Source: Palsa-504 sp963790065
GTDB taxonomy: Bacteria > Actinomycetota > Actinomycetes > Streptosporangiales > Streptosporangiaceae
DNA: 64,000 bases
Assembly: GCA_963790065.1 (NCBI GenBank)
Contig: CAWBNK010000005.1
Location: forward strand, 372,001 to 436,000
Direction: 5' to 3'
Shown: positions 25,784 to 35,815 of the stretch, piece after piece
Layout of the letters: each line of letters starts with the position of its first letter
Position numbering within the stretch: the stretch's first letter is position 1
Position numbers and translations under genes: made by a program
The notes under the pieces: generated by a model
Databases searched by the model: none
Told to the model about the DNA's origin: nothing
Seen by the model: the letters and a program-made list of their open reading frames with translations, nothing else

Positions 25784-26933
25784 ATGCCGGCGAACACGTC
25801 CGCGGCGCATCAGGCCGGAAATCGCGCACACCCGGTCACCCGGCTGGTCAGCGTGAGTGGTGCCATGCACCCCGCCACACCGCGAGATGCCGGGCAGCAG
25901 ATCGCGGCAGGGGGTTTCTTCTGGCTTGACCTGGAGGGCGCGGACGCGGACCTGCTGGGGCAGTTCGGCCGCAGCCTGCGCCTCGACCCCTCGGTCGTGG
26001 CGAAGACCGGAGACACCGGCCAGCCACCGGGCATCGCCACGGGTACCGTGCGCGTCGCACAGCGGCCATCGCTGGCCGCGGCCGGGGGCATCGTCCAGGC
26101 GCTGGTATCGGCCGCGGGCGGCCTGGCTCTGGACGCCGCGGCGATCCCGGTCCGGATCCTGTACACGGCCAAGTTCCTCCTCACCGTGCATTCCGGGCCG
26201 TGCCCGGCGCTGGAGCAGGCCCGTCACCGGTATGACGCTCTTCGCGATGAGGGGAAGGCCGAAGGCCCCCTGGTGCTCTTCCTCATCCTGGACGACCTCG
26301 CGGGCAGCTTCGAGGAGCAGTTCCTGGCGCTGGATGCGCGGCTGGATGAGATCCAGGTGGGCTGCTGACCAGCTCCTCCCGCGGCGCCCAGGCCGAGGTC
26401 CTGGCCATCCGGCGCAGGCTGGCCAACGCCGTCCAGGCCCTCGGCTGGTACACCGGGGACCTGGACGACCTGAACGCCGCGGGTGTCGCCCAACTGCCCG
26501 GCATGAGCCCAGCCGTCCAGGCCCACCTCGACAGGCACCGCCAGCGCGTCATCCGGCTGACCGACGCCGCGAGAGAATACCGGGAGGAGGCCAGGGAAGC
26601 GCTCAGCCAGTACGCAGAGAACATCTCCGGCCGGCAGGGACAGGTGATCAACTTCCTCGCCGTCATCTCCGCGATCTTCCTGCCGCTAACCTTCATCACC
26701 GGGTACTTCGGCATGAACTTCGACGTCCTGACCGAGGACCTCAAGACGTTCCGGGTCTACATCCTGCTGGGCAACCTGCTCCCCCGGCATCCGTGGTGGT
26801 CGCGGTCGTCCTGTTCCGGCGCTGGGTCACCCGCCTGGGCATCCCGAGGATCCTGCCGACCCGCAGGCCAGCCAGGCAACCGACAGGGGGGCCTGAGGCA
26901 CCAGCCGCCGGCCATTCCACCCAGACGGCATGA
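25784..26933 (+). pseudogene. CorA-family Mg2+/Co2+ transporter broken by two frameshifts
   Basis: The protein can be followed through three frames. MPANTSAAHQAGNRAHPVTR to LDARLDEIQVG ends at a stop at 26366. Continuation LLTSSSRGAQAEVLAIRRRL to TFRVYILLGNLLP lies in a second frame, and ASVVVAVVLFRRWVTRLGIP to the stop at 26933 in a third. The CorA signature GYFGMNF and the two C-terminal helices are intact in text. Breaks fall near 26360 and 26785. CorA pentamers conduct Mg2+; this copy is probably non-functional unless the breaks are sequencing errors. Confidence 0.75.
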
Positions 26934-27234
26934 CGGTGCCGCGGCAATACAGCCGAGCCCCGGTGCGTCCCGCGAGGCCGGTGAAGCGCCCGCAATCCTG
27001 CTCCGGGTGCCACGAACAGAAGAGGCAATTCTGTGCGCTCAACAGTGGGCCGCGGACCACAGGCGTCGCGCACCAAATCGGCGATCGGCGCGCTAAGGCC
27101 CGGTCAGTTCTCGTCGCGCTGTGTAATCAGGTTTTGCTCGAAGCGGCGCGGCCGTTGCCGCCTGATTGAATTTTACAGCGAATGCTGAGTGCGCCGACCT
27201 GGCCAGGTCGGCCTGACCGGCCGGCATGTCAGTC

Positions 27235-28152
27235 TCAGCTGGCGGGCGCATGGGCGGCGCCCGCCGCAGCCTTGGCGATCATCGCGATGTCTGCGGGCCG
27301 GACCCGGCAGCACCCGCCCGCGATTCCCGCGCCCGCCGCTATCCACTGCCGCGGCTGCCCGGCAGAGTACCGGGACTGCCCCGTCCAGGCGCGCCGCCCG
27401 GCGTCCCAGTCCTCGCCGCTGTTGGGGTACACGATCACCGGCCTGCCCGTCACCTGCAAGGCGACGGCGATGGCCGCCGGCACGTCAGCCGGCGCGCAGC
27501 AGTTGACCCCCACCGCCACGACTTCCGGCACGCCGGCGGCGACCGCGAACGCCTCGGCCAGCGGCTGCCCGGCACGGGTGCGCTCGCCGGCGATGCTGTA
27601 GCTCAGCCAGGCCGGGATTCCCAGCCCCGAGATCGCGGCCATCAGCGCCTCGGCCTCGTCGATATCGGGCACCGTCTCCAGCGCGAGCACGTCCGGGCCA
27701 GCCTCGGCCAGCACCTCCAGCCGCGGCCGGTGCCATGCCGCCAGTTCGGTCACGCTGAGCCCGTAACGCCCCCGGTACTCAGATCCGTCAGCCAGTGCCG
27801 CGCCGTACGGCCCGGCCGAGGCCGCCACCCACCGCGCCTGCCCGTCACCGGCCATCCTGTCGCGCGCGGCCCGCGCCAGGTCGACGCTGCGCCGCATCAG
27901 CCCGGCCGCGTCGCGGCGGCCAAGGCCCCGGCGCGCGAACCCCTCGAACGAGGCCTGATAGCTCGCCGACGTCGCGATCACGGCCCCCGCCCGGAAGAAC
28001 GCCAGGTGCGCGTCCCTTATCTGGTCAGGCGCGTCCATCAGCAACCGCGCCGACCACAGCGGGCCGGACACGTCGTTCCCCCGCGCCTCGAGCTCGGTCG
28101 CCAGGCCGCCATCGGCCACCAGCACAGCGTCATCAGGCACAGCGAAGCTCAT
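27235..28152 (-). CDS. mmuM: homocysteine S-methyltransferase
   Basis: A 305-aa zinc-dependent methyltransferase that makes methionine from homocysteine using S-methylmethionine or SAM. The barrel signatures DGGLATELEARG near residue 14 and ALETVPDIDEA are present. The zinc ligands are visible as GVNCCAP (C218-C219) and GGCCRV (C281-C282). The length matches the MmuM family. No S-methylmethionine permease is adjacent. It stands alone between decayed genes, in the opposite direction to the CorA relic. Confidence 0.92.
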   Translation of the reverse strand: MSFAVPDDAVLVADGGLATELEARGNDVSGPLWSARLLMDAPDQIRDAHLAFFRAGAVIATSASYQASFEGFARRGLGRRDAAGLMRRSVDLARAARDRMAGDGQARWVAASAGPYGAALADGSEYRGRYGLSVTELAAWHRPRLEVLAEAGPDVLALETVPDIDEAEALMAAISGLGIPAWLSYSIAGERTRAGQPLAEAFAVAAGVPEVVAVGVNCCAPADVPAAIAVALQVTGRPVIVYPNSGEDWDAGRRAWTGQSRYSAGQPRQWIAAGAGIAGGCCRVRPADIAMIAKAAAGAAHAPAS

Positions 28153-28668
28153 CAGGTCACTCTACGGCGATCCTGCGGGACGGCCCGGCCCCTGGGCAAC
28201 GGCCCCGCCGTACGGCGGTGAGACGGGCACCGGCACGGCAGGACAGGACAGCGAGACGCCGCGACGTAATCGGCATCCGTTACCGCGCAACCCTAGCGAA
28301 TCACCTACCGTCACAACAGGCGGTAGCAACTAACGGCGCGTGAACGGCCGATATGCGCGAAAGCCTGGTCGTCAGCACGGCCGTCCCAGCCGAACCCGAA
28401 CGAACGTTCTGCGTGCTAAGCCCGTACACCAAGACAGCACATGAGGCGCGTGTTCTCGCAGTTACGCAACTGCTGCGCGCCATGCTGTCAGAGGGGAAAC
28501 CGCAGGTCACCTGCCAGGGTGATGGGACCGGGTTGTTGTCACGGGAACGGACAGGCCTGGGTCGCACCGTTCACGCGGATCGGCTTCGCCGCCGTCGCCA
28601 CTGACTTCAGCTCAGAGGTAGGGGCCGGTGATCGAGCAGAGCTGGCCTGTAGCACGAACTCGAGGACG
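28153..28668. other. intergenic, no gene seen
   Basis: About 515 bp. Short frames on both strands (for example 28353-28604 plus) have no ribosome site and no recognisable motif. No riboswitch-like structure was seen upstream of the methyltransferase start at 28152. Confidence 0.35.
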
Positions 28669-31104
28669 TCAGGCCTCGGTTGCGGAGGCAAGGTCGCGTG
28701 CGGCAGTTTCCAGCGGCAGCGCGTACATGGAAATAGGCGGTGGGTCGATGCCTGCAGCGACGCAGCAGTACCTGACCCATCTGGCCGCGTCATCGAGCGT
28801 TCCGTGCCACTGGTACTGCTGTGCGAGCGTCGTTGCGCGCGCGAAGCTGCGCTCGGCGCGGCGCTCCTGGCCGAGAACCCATCGCATACCTCCGTCGAGC
28901 ACGTGGGCGTGCACGGTGTGCCAGCGCGCCAGATGCTTCCGGCGGAGCGACCCGCGGATCGCTCGTCTGGCCGCCTTCCTGGTCGCGGCGCTGTTGCCGG
29001 TCGCGAGGCCGAGGAGTGCGTATTCGGCTGCCGCCTCGACCTGATAGGCGATGTAGACGCCGCGGAAGCCGCGCTTGTCCACTTCTGCGCTGACGTGCGC
29101 GATGGTCGAAGCGGCCGCGTCGAGGTGGCCCGCGCGGAGCTGCGCGCGGGCCAGGGCGCCCAGGCCGAGCACGGCGACCAGGTGGTCCGGCACGCGCAGG
29201 AGCTCGGCGACCGAGGCCTCCGCCAGGCGGACAGCCTCCTCGGCATCCCCTTCGAGATGGTTCACCAGGCTCAAGAACCCGAGTCCCCAGCCGTGGATCT
29301 GCAGGTTCCCCGACTCGGTGCCCACGCGCTCGACCTCGGCCGCCAGGTCGCGGGCCCGGGCCAGATCGCCGTGGTGCGCGGCCGCTGTCACCAGGAAGGC
29401 CGCGCTCGCGGCCCAGACGCGGGGGTCGCCCAACTCGGCGCTCAAGTCCATCGCTGGCTCGGCGAACGCCCGCACGTCGTCCCAGTCACCTTGGGCCAGC
29501 GCGACGACGCAGCCCCCCATCTTGACCTGCGCGAGCATGAGCGGATCCCCGTATCTCCCGCCGGCCTGCACCGAGCGGCTGAGGTAGCGCATGGCCAGCC
29601 GCTCGCGGCCGAGCGCCGTGAAGAGAAGCGCGACGCTGTTCGTGCCCGTCGTGATCCCCTCCAGGTCGTTCGCGCGCGCCGCCCGGTTCGCAAGCAGGAG
29701 CGCCGCCAGTGCCATCATGTCGACGTCCTCGAAGTACGAGAGCCAGATGAGCACGGGCAGCTCGCGGTCGATCTCGAGCGCGACCTCGCCGATGGCCGCG
29801 TTAAGCGGGGGAAGCGCGGGCGGCCCCAGCAGCCGCGGCAACATCTCCCGCAGCGCCGCCCGCTTGACGGCCGCGTTGTTCCGGGGAAGCCGGAGGCCCA
29901 GGCGAGTCAGCGCGCCGGCGATCTGCCGCACTGCCTCCTCGTTGCGGCCCAGCCGCCGCAGCGCCTCGGCCATCTGGCGATCGATCCGCGAGCGATCCAG
30001 CGGGGTCCAGCGATCTTCGGCGAGCCGCTCGTGCGCCGCGATCGCGGCCCGGTACATCTGCAGCGCCTCGTCGTCCGAGGCGATGCGGGCCGCCTGCTCG
30101 CCGGCCGCGACGAGCGCCGACGTGGCCGCTTCCCAGTCCTGGGCCAGCGCCAGGTGGTAGGCGATCGCGGGCAGGCTCGAGGCGGCAGGCCCCTGGACAT
30201 CCGCGAGCGCACCTGCGGCCGCCTTGTGGAGCCGGCGCCGCTCGGCCAGCGGGATCCCCTCATATACCGCCTCACGCGTCAGCGCGTGCGCGAACCGGTA
30301 CCGGTCCGGCCCTGCGCGCTCGACCAGCCGCGTCGCAGCGAGCTGGCCGAGCACCTCCCAGACGGGCCCACCCCCGTCGACCTGCTCGAGCAGCCCGGTC
30401 TCGAAGGCGCGGCCCAGGACGGCCGCTGACCGCAGCACCGACCGCAGCCCTGTCGGCAGCCGGTCCACGCGCGAGGTGATGACCGCACGGACGGTGTCCG
30501 GAAGATCGGCCATACCCGTTTCCTCCGCGATCAGCCGGGCGAGCTCGTGGAGGAAGTAGGGGTTGCCCTCGGCACGCGTGAGCGCGGCGCGGAGCCGTTC
30601 CGACCCGATGTCGTGCCCGGACACCAGCTCATCCAGCAGCCGGCCCGCGTCCTGCTCGGCGAGCGGCGCGACCAGCAGCCGTCGCAGACCTCCGGGCACG
30701 CGGGTCAGGGCCCGCTCGGTCGCCGACCCGGGACGTGAGATCGCGAGCAGCAGCAACGGCCGCACCTCGGCCAGGGCCGCAACATGCTCCAGCAACTGCA
30801 CCGAGGCGCCGTCGGCCCAGTGCCAGTCCTCGAACTCGAGCACCACCGGCTGCGCCGCGGCCAGCGCGTTCAGCCAGGTCCACACCGAGCGATACAGCGC
30901 CGGCTGCAGCGCCTCCGGGTCCAGTAGCGCCAGACGCCCCGCGGCCTCAGAGTCGGCTTCGATGCCTGCGAGCGCGGCGAGAAACGCGGCGTCCCTGCGG
31001 GTCAGGCCCAGGGCGAGCGCCTTCGAGACCAGCGCGGCCCAGCCTGGTTCCGTGCCCGCCCACGAGCGGATCTGCTCCGCGAACGGCCGGTCAGCCGGCC
31101 GCAT
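28669..31104 (-). CDS. ATPase/TPR part of a split adenylate-cyclase-type regulator
   Basis: 811 aa. The N-terminal part is the rest of an AAA/STAND-type ATPase module (VVLEFEDWHWADGASVQLLE is the Walker B region, then winged-helix text). It is followed by about 500 residues of TPR-like helical repeats. There is no Walker A here; it sits at the end of the adjacent frame (31091-31960). The first codon at 31104 overlaps the stop of that frame by 14 nt. The combined length of about 1,100 aa matches class III cyclase-ATPase-TPR proteins. A frameshift in one gene is therefore likelier than two genes, although overlap-coupled translation is possible. Confidence 0.75.
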   Translation of the reverse strand: MRPADRPFAEQIRSWAGTEPGWAALVSKALALGLTRRDAAFLAALAGIEADSEAAGRLALLDPEALQPALYRSVWTWLNALAAAQPVVLEFEDWHWADGASVQLLEHVAALAEVRPLLLLAISRPGSATERALTRVPGGLRRLLVAPLAEQDAGRLLDELVSGHDIGSERLRAALTRAEGNPYFLHELARLIAEETGMADLPDTVRAVITSRVDRLPTGLRSVLRSAAVLGRAFETGLLEQVDGGGPVWEVLGQLAATRLVERAGPDRYRFAHALTREAVYEGIPLAERRRLHKAAAGALADVQGPAASSLPAIAYHLALAQDWEAATSALVAAGEQAARIASDDEALQMYRAAIAAHERLAEDRWTPLDRSRIDRQMAEALRRLGRNEEAVRQIAGALTRLGLRLPRNNAAVKRAALREMLPRLLGPPALPPLNAAIGEVALEIDRELPVLIWLSYFEDVDMMALAALLLANRAARANDLEGITTGTNSVALLFTALGRERLAMRYLSRSVQAGGRYGDPLMLAQVKMGGCVVALAQGDWDDVRAFAEPAMDLSAELGDPRVWAASAAFLVTAAAHHGDLARARDLAAEVERVGTESGNLQIHGWGLGFLSLVNHLEGDAEEAVRLAEASVAELLRVPDHLVAVLGLGALARAQLRAGHLDAAASTIAHVSAEVDKRGFRGVYIAYQVEAAAEYALLGLATGNSAATRKAARRAIRGSLRRKHLARWHTVHAHVLDGGMRWVLGQERRAERSFARATTLAQQYQWHGTLDDAARWVRYCCVAAGIDPPPISMYALPLETAARDLASATEA

Positions 31105-31960
31105 CCCGTGTCTCGACGCTCCGGCCGCGCAGCCAAAGGACGTCCGACGCCGACCGCACCTCCTCCACGAGCCGCGACTTCCCGATTCCGGGCTCGCCCT
31201 CGACCAGCACGGCCGCGCCCGCGCCCTCCGTCACGTCGAAGACGACCGATCCCAGCTCGCGCAGCTCGCCCTCCCGGCCGACCAGGCGGATACTGCGGGC
31301 CGGCGAGACGGAAACCGGAACGGGTCTCACCACCAGCGAGGCGCGCACGGGAGCGTGCTTTCCCTTCAGGCGCAGCGGCGGCACTTCGGCGAACTCGAAC
31401 CCGCTAGCGGCAGACGCGCGCGCCCGCGGGCCGACGAGGACCGACATCGGCTCGGCAGCGGACTGCAGACGCGCCGCCGTGTTCATCACGTCCCCCGCGG
31501 CGAATCCGTGGCCTGGTGCCGCGTCGTGTACGAAGGCCTCGCCCGTCTCGACGGCGACCCGGACCTGCAGGCCGATCCCGTCCGAGCGGACCCGCTCCAC
31601 GATGTCCAGGGCCGCACTGACCGCCCGTTCGGGATCGTCCTCGTGCGCGAGCGGAAAACCGAACAGCGCCGCGACGGCGTCGCCGATGAACTTCTCGATG
31701 GTCCCGCCGTGCCGCTCGATCGCCTCGCGCGCCAGCCCGTAGTAACGGCGCAGCAGCCGGTCAACCTCTTCCGGATCCGTCCCATCGGCCAGCTCTGTAG
31801 ACCCGACCAGATCACAGAACAGCGCCGTCACGATCCGCCGTTCCGGCGGAGCCAGCGCCTCACCCAGCCGCGCGCCGCACCTGCTGCAGAACAGCGCATC
31901 CTCAGATGCCCCAGCGCCGCAGGCCTCACAGCTCACCGGCTGCTCCTGTGTCAAGGCCAC
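31091..31960 (-). CDS. zinc-ribbon/class III adenylate cyclase part of the split regulator
   Basis: 289 aa. A zinc ribbon (C11, C14, C25, C28) leads into a class III nucleotide cyclase domain (ERRIVTALFCDLVGST with metal Asp50; GDAVAALFG with Asp94). The P-loop GEPGIGKS (255-262) follows, with text stopping at RSVETRDAAG. The P-loop ATPase is cut just after Walker A, and its remainder lies in the overlapping frame 28669-31104. The protein should sense a signal through the ATPase/TPR part and make cAMP. The GTG start at 31960 lacks a strong ribosome site. Confidence 0.78.
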   Translation of the reverse strand: MALTQEQPVSCEACGAGASEDALFCSRCGARLGEALAPPERRIVTALFCDLVGSTELADGTDPEEVDRLLRRYYGLAREAIERHGGTIEKFIGDAVAALFGFPLAHEDDPERAVSAALDIVERVRSDGIGLQVRVAVETGEAFVHDAAPGHGFAAGDVMNTAARLQSAAEPMSVLVGPRARASAASGFEFAEVPPLRLKGKHAPVRASLVVRPVPVSVSPARSIRLVGREGELRELGSVVFDVTEGAGAAVLVEGEPGIGKSRLVEEVRSASDVLWLRGRSVETRDAAG

Positions 31961-32920
31961 CGATCACACCCCACCAGACGGCAGCATCGGCCATGCCGCT
32001 CCGAAACCACCAGGAAATATGCCCTGATTGAACCACCAGCAGGAGTACTACCGGAAGCCCCGCAGACCGCCGCGTACTCGCCGAGATCACGGCCAACCGG
32101 ACCCCGGCCAGGAGCAATACGCCATGCTCATCCAGTTGGTGATCTTGCCCCGTCCACCACCGGCACCCTGCCGGTACTGTGCGATGGGGTTCTCGACCGC
32201 ACCGCCCTCCTGACAATTCCTCCGGGCCCGGGAAGCACTGCCGGGCAGCTCAGCTCTGCAGATTCTGGCGGCCCGGGCAGCTGGCTAACTCCGCCGACCG
32301 GCTGTCGGCTGCCGCGCCAGAACCCGGGACTGCCCGCCTGGCCCGGTAGGTTGCCGCTACCCTCCCGGTCCGCTCACACCCAACTGAGCCAGACGGCGCA
32401 TCGGCGATGCCCAGGAGCGGATGTTATGCGCGCCTAAACGCGCCCGCTCAGACCCGGCGTCACACGTACAAAATCGGCGCTCGGATCGCTCATCTACTGA
32501 AACGCTGCTCGCGCAGCGTGACGATCGCTGGCCACGGCCGGGGCGCGAGATCCGCCCAATCCGGGTGAGCCTGGTATATGGCAGTCGGATCCCTTTTAGC
32601 GGTTCGTAATGATTCATCTGCGTGTCGTGGGCCGTAGTCGGCCGGTGGCAGTCGCAGTCCCCGCGTCGGCTGCAGCCACAGCGGTTTGGCTGCCCCGCCT
32701 GCTCAGGCGGCTGGGAAGACTCACCGCCCACGACAACCGCAGCGGCGCCCAGAACGCCTCCGCGGCGGCCTGTTCGTGCTGATCGGCGCTGGCCCATGCA
32801 CCCGATGGCGACAAGAAACCAGTGACTGCGGTTAGCGAGGGTACGTGCTGACCGCGCGTGGCCTGGCCGCCGCCGAGCCGCCCGTCGGCCGCTCACCATC
32901 GTTGCGACGTCGGTCTGCCG
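31961..32920. other. long intergenic region without a supported gene
   Basis: About 960 bp. Frames exist on both strands but have mixed composition with no start signals and no family motifs. GC is lower than the neighbours in places (around 32440-32640). It may be decayed DNA; nothing specific can be named. Confidence 0.4.
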
Positions 32921-33481
32921 CTACGTCGGCCACATAGCTGGGTCGCCTTCAGCAGGCCCGGTGGTCAGGGCGGTGATCACGATGTTGTGCACGTGGGGAT
33001 GCGGAAGGCCATGCGGGCCACGGTGGTGCTCGAAGGAGGCGGCCACCCAGCGCTGGGGCTTGACCGGCGACAACCGGCTGAGGCCCGCGTCCTGCAGGAA
33101 GCTGAGCGCCGCATAGTTTGCTGACCAGGCCACCGACCAGAGCGCCTGGACCTGCTGCCAGAGTTGCTCCCCCAGCTGCGGCTTCCCGTCCTGCGCAGCC
33201 TGGATCGCGGCCTGGAGCAGCTGACCGTGTTCGGCGGCAAGCTCGGCACGTGGTTCCCAGATCAGGTCGGCGATCTCGCCGTGGGCGGACAGCCGCCGCA
33301 GCGTCGCGTTGTCCACGTCGCCGCCCAGCGCCAGGCCGTGATCCTGGCAGGCCAGGCCGGTCCACGCGCCGGCGGGTTCGTCGGTCTGGCAGTGGTCCAG
33401 GACGTGCGCGAGGTGATCCTCAACCCGGGCCAGCCGCATGACGCCGCGCAGTCCCGCGCCTTCGATGCGGCCGCCTGCCAT
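32921..33481 (-). CDS. unrecognised protein with an HUH-like histidine cluster
   Basis: A 186-aa product starting at ATG 33481 after GGGGAG. The text is well-behaved: LRRLSAHGEIADLIWEPRAE, then SANYAALSFLQDAGLSRLS. Near the C-terminus FEHHRGPHGLPHPHVHNIVI gives an H-x-H cluster after a basic stretch, recalling the metal-binding site of HUH relaxases (MobF/MobP style). It ends shortly after (GDPAMWPT), so it would lack the rest of a relaxase. It may be a truncated mobilisation protein or a different metal protein. Family not certain. Confidence 0.45.
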   Translation of the reverse strand: MAGGRIEGAGLRGVMRLARVEDHLAHVLDHCQTDEPAGAWTGLACQDHGLALGGDVDNATLRRLSAHGEIADLIWEPRAELAAEHGQLLQAAIQAAQDGKPQLGEQLWQQVQALWSVAWSANYAALSFLQDAGLSRLSPVKPQRWVAASFEHHRGPHGLPHPHVHNIVITALTTGPAEGDPAMWPT

Positions 33482-33894
33482 CGCTCCCCTCTCCAGTTTC
33501 AAGCGTGCACCCGGACGCCGCCCATCGGCGGCCTCAAGGCCCAGGTCTTGATCCATGGCTCCCACCACGATGCGGGCCGGGTATTCGGAGGGCTCCGGAT
33601 GCCCGGCTCCGCCATTCCGGTCCCCGGGCAGCCTGGGCCGGCACGCTAACTATCGTCGTCGCGTACATTACGGGCGTCGCCAGGCAGAGCCGGCCGAAGC
33701 CGACGGCGGGCGCGGCGGTCACTTACCGCGACCTGAAGATGAACGCGAGCCGCCGTTCGGCTCGGCAATCCCGGCACCTTGGTGATCATGCTTCCGATGC
33801 CGGACTGGACGTTCGGCGCGGGCCAGACCGGGTACAGACGGTCAGGTCCGGCCCGGATCGCTGGACTGGCGGCAGTGATGGCAGGGGTACTGGT
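33482..33894. other. intergenic, no gene seen
   Basis: About 410 bp between the HUH-like gene start and the 3' end of the AIM24-like gene. Several short frames read across it without start signals or family motifs. Confidence 0.3.
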
Positions 33895-34794
33895 TCATTC
33901 CGTCATCGTCGTGGTGGTGGCAGGAGCATCCCAGCGCTGGCATGAGGCGAAAGACTCACGATCGGCTGTGCGGGCGTCCTCGGCTGGTCCGCAGGCCGAG
34001 TCGATGACCACCCGTCCCGGGCCGCAGATCCTCAGCCAGATTCTGCTGGACCGCCAGATGACGCGCCGTACATGCTGGCCCGGCACGTACGGGAACTCCA
34101 GGTGCAATGACAAGTCCACCGTGTCTTCCCAGTACAGCAGGGACGCCGGTGACACCAGGACGCTCTCGCTGTCCGCCAGGTCGCGGGTGAAAGCGTCACC
34201 CGATGCGTGCAGCAGCACCAGGCCCTGGCGCCCGGCCGCGGTGAAGTTGAGCAGGTAGCGGCCCGCCGGATATTCGCGCTCGGCCGCCATGGTGCTGTAG
34301 GAAACCTCAGACGCCCGCCACCGGTACTTTACGTTGCCGGTCGCGCACAGAAATCGGCCCGGGCGGACGCAGACCGGCTGGGCACGCCGCAGCGGCAGCG
34401 CGATAACCTCGCCCGCGCGATTCTCCGCCACCCCGATATGGCCAGGTCCGTGTGCCTCCATCATGCCCGAGCTACGGCCGCGGGACGGCTGCGGGATCGT
34501 CAGCGTCGTGGCCGGGTCGGTCCACAGCAGCACCTTCGGCGAGAAATAGATCCAGTCACCCGCGGCCAGCTCGAATTCGGCGACGGGCACATACGTCCCG
34601 TTGATCTGGCACCGGATAGTGCCGCAGCTCAGCCGGGTCATGCTGGGGATCATCGGCTGCCGCATCCAGCCCGATCCGCTCACCGCGGGCCTGACGTCGA
34701 GCGGCGCCCCGCACAGCGGGCAGCTGACCGGAGCCTTCCCCAGGGCACTACGCTGCCTGCAGTACCGGCACAGATAGCCGGTCACCGGCGGCAC
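33895..34794 (-). CDS. AIM24-family protein with N-terminal zinc ribbon
   Basis: The C-terminal ~220 residues resemble the AIM24/TIGR00266 beta-sheet family: RLSCGTIRCQINGTYVPVAE, MEAHGPGHIGVAENRAGEVI, and PLRRAQPVCVRPGRFLCATG. A four-cysteine ribbon (LCRYCRQ...CPLCGAPL) precedes it near residues 7-30. The frame is open back to 35040, but that part reads poorly. GTG codons at 34794 or 34785 are more plausible starts, without a strong ribosome site. The family often sits on membranes or in stress contexts; the function is unknown. The ribbon may bind nucleic acid or a partner. Confidence 0.6.
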   Translation of the reverse strand: MPPVTGYLCRYCRQRSALGKAPVSCPLCGAPLDVRPAVSGSGWMRQPMIPSMTRLSCGTIRCQINGTYVPVAEFELAAGDWIYFSPKVLLWTDPATTLTIPQPSRGRSSGMMEAHGPGHIGVAENRAGEVIALPLRRAQPVCVRPGRFLCATGNVKYRWRASEVSYSTMAAEREYPAGRYLLNFTAAGRQGLVLLHASGDAFTRDLADSESVLVSPASLLYWEDTVDLSLHLEFPYVPGQHVRRVIWRSSRIWLRICGPGRVVIDSACGPAEDARTADRESFASCQRWDAPATTTTMTE

Positions 34795-35148
34795 CGGATC
34801 ATGTCCACGAACGGAACATAGCAGCCCCGGTCCGTAGAAACGTTCACTGCAGACGGCCCAGCAAGCCAGTTCGCCTGGCGTACCGATTCGGCGGTACCGC
34901 TCGGGAGCACAGAATCTAGCGGCATTTCGTAACCGGCCATGGTCGGCAACGGGTCTCGCATTTAAGCAAGTAGATGCTGTCGCCGGCACCACTGACAGGC
35001 TGGTCGCAGCATCGCCGATCTGCAAAAGCCGGTCATTCACGACCTATAACCGCCGGCACGGGTAGCTCGCGTCCGTCGTCGGTGAGCGGGCTTGCACAGA
35101 TCGGGGCTTGCGGGCGGCGGTCTGGATGGCGGCCCGGTGGTTGCGGCG

Positions 35149-35802
35149 CTACTGTCCGTCGGTGTTGCCGTCGGTGCCGAGGCCCAGGCGGCGGCGGGCG
35201 ACCTGGCGGGCCAGGTCCAGGACGGCGGGGTTGTCGTGCAGGACGAAGTTGGCGTCGGCGGCCAGGCATATGCCGTTCAGTTCGAAGGCGAGCTGGTCGG
35301 GGTCCTCGCCGGGCGGGAGCTGGTTCTGCTCGATGGCGGTGGCGGCGAAGCCGCGGAGCAGGTCCACGAACCCGGCCTGGAAGGCGGCGACGCTTTCCTT
35401 GACCGGGCCGGGGCGGGTGCCCATCTCCAGGGCGGCGCCGGCGAAGAAGCAGCCGCCGGGGAAGGTGCGGCGCTGCAGGTGCTCGAAGAACGCCTCGCAT
35501 ACCGCGGCGAGCTGGGCCAGGCCGGGCGGGGCGGCGAGGGCGGGCTGGACGACTTCGTCGGCGAAGATCCTCCCGGCTTCTTGCACGGTGGCCAGCTGGA
35601 GTTCCTGCTTGGAGCCGAAGTGCGCGTACAGGCCGCTCTTGCTCATGCCGATCGCGGCGGCCAGGTGCCCGATCGACAGGCCCTCCAGGCCGTCGACGGT
35701 GGCCAGCGACGCGGCGGCGCGCAAGATCGTGCTGCGGGTGCGTTCCCCGTCGGCGCGCGGGCGTCGCTGGGCGCGGGTGTGCTGTGCGGCGGTGTCGGTC
35801 AT
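35149..35802 (-). CDS. TetR-family transcriptional regulator
   Basis: A 217-aa repressor. The HTH is clear at residues ~20-68 (RSTILRAAASLATVDGLEGL, then GHLAAAIGMSKSGLYAHFGS). The ligand domain contains RRTFPGGCFFAGAALEMG, a feature of a TetR subgroup often next to redox or thiol genes. It is divergent from the DsrE-like gene at 35927, and two near-identical ACGACCGGTCGT-type palindromes fill the gap. It probably controls itself and the DsrE-like gene. Confidence 0.9.
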   Translation of the reverse strand: MTDTAAQHTRAQRRPRADGERTRSTILRAAASLATVDGLEGLSIGHLAAAIGMSKSGLYAHFGSKQELQLATVQEAGRIFADEVVQPALAAPPGLAQLAAVCEAFFEHLQRRTFPGGCFFAGAALEMGTRPGPVKESVAAFQAGFVDLLRGFAATAIEQNQLPPGEDPDQLAFELNGICLAADANFVLHDNPAVLDLARQVARRRLGLGTDGNTDGQ

Positions 35803-35815
35803 CGTCTTGACAAGA

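Noticed and set aside
28441..30429. 662-codon plus-strand frame opposite the TPR region
   Set aside because: Antisense shadow of the TPR repeats; no motif or start signal.
30563..32437. 624-codon plus-strand frame opposite the cyclase/ATPase gene
   Set aside because: Antisense shadow rich in Ser/Arg/Pro; the opposite strand has clear domains.
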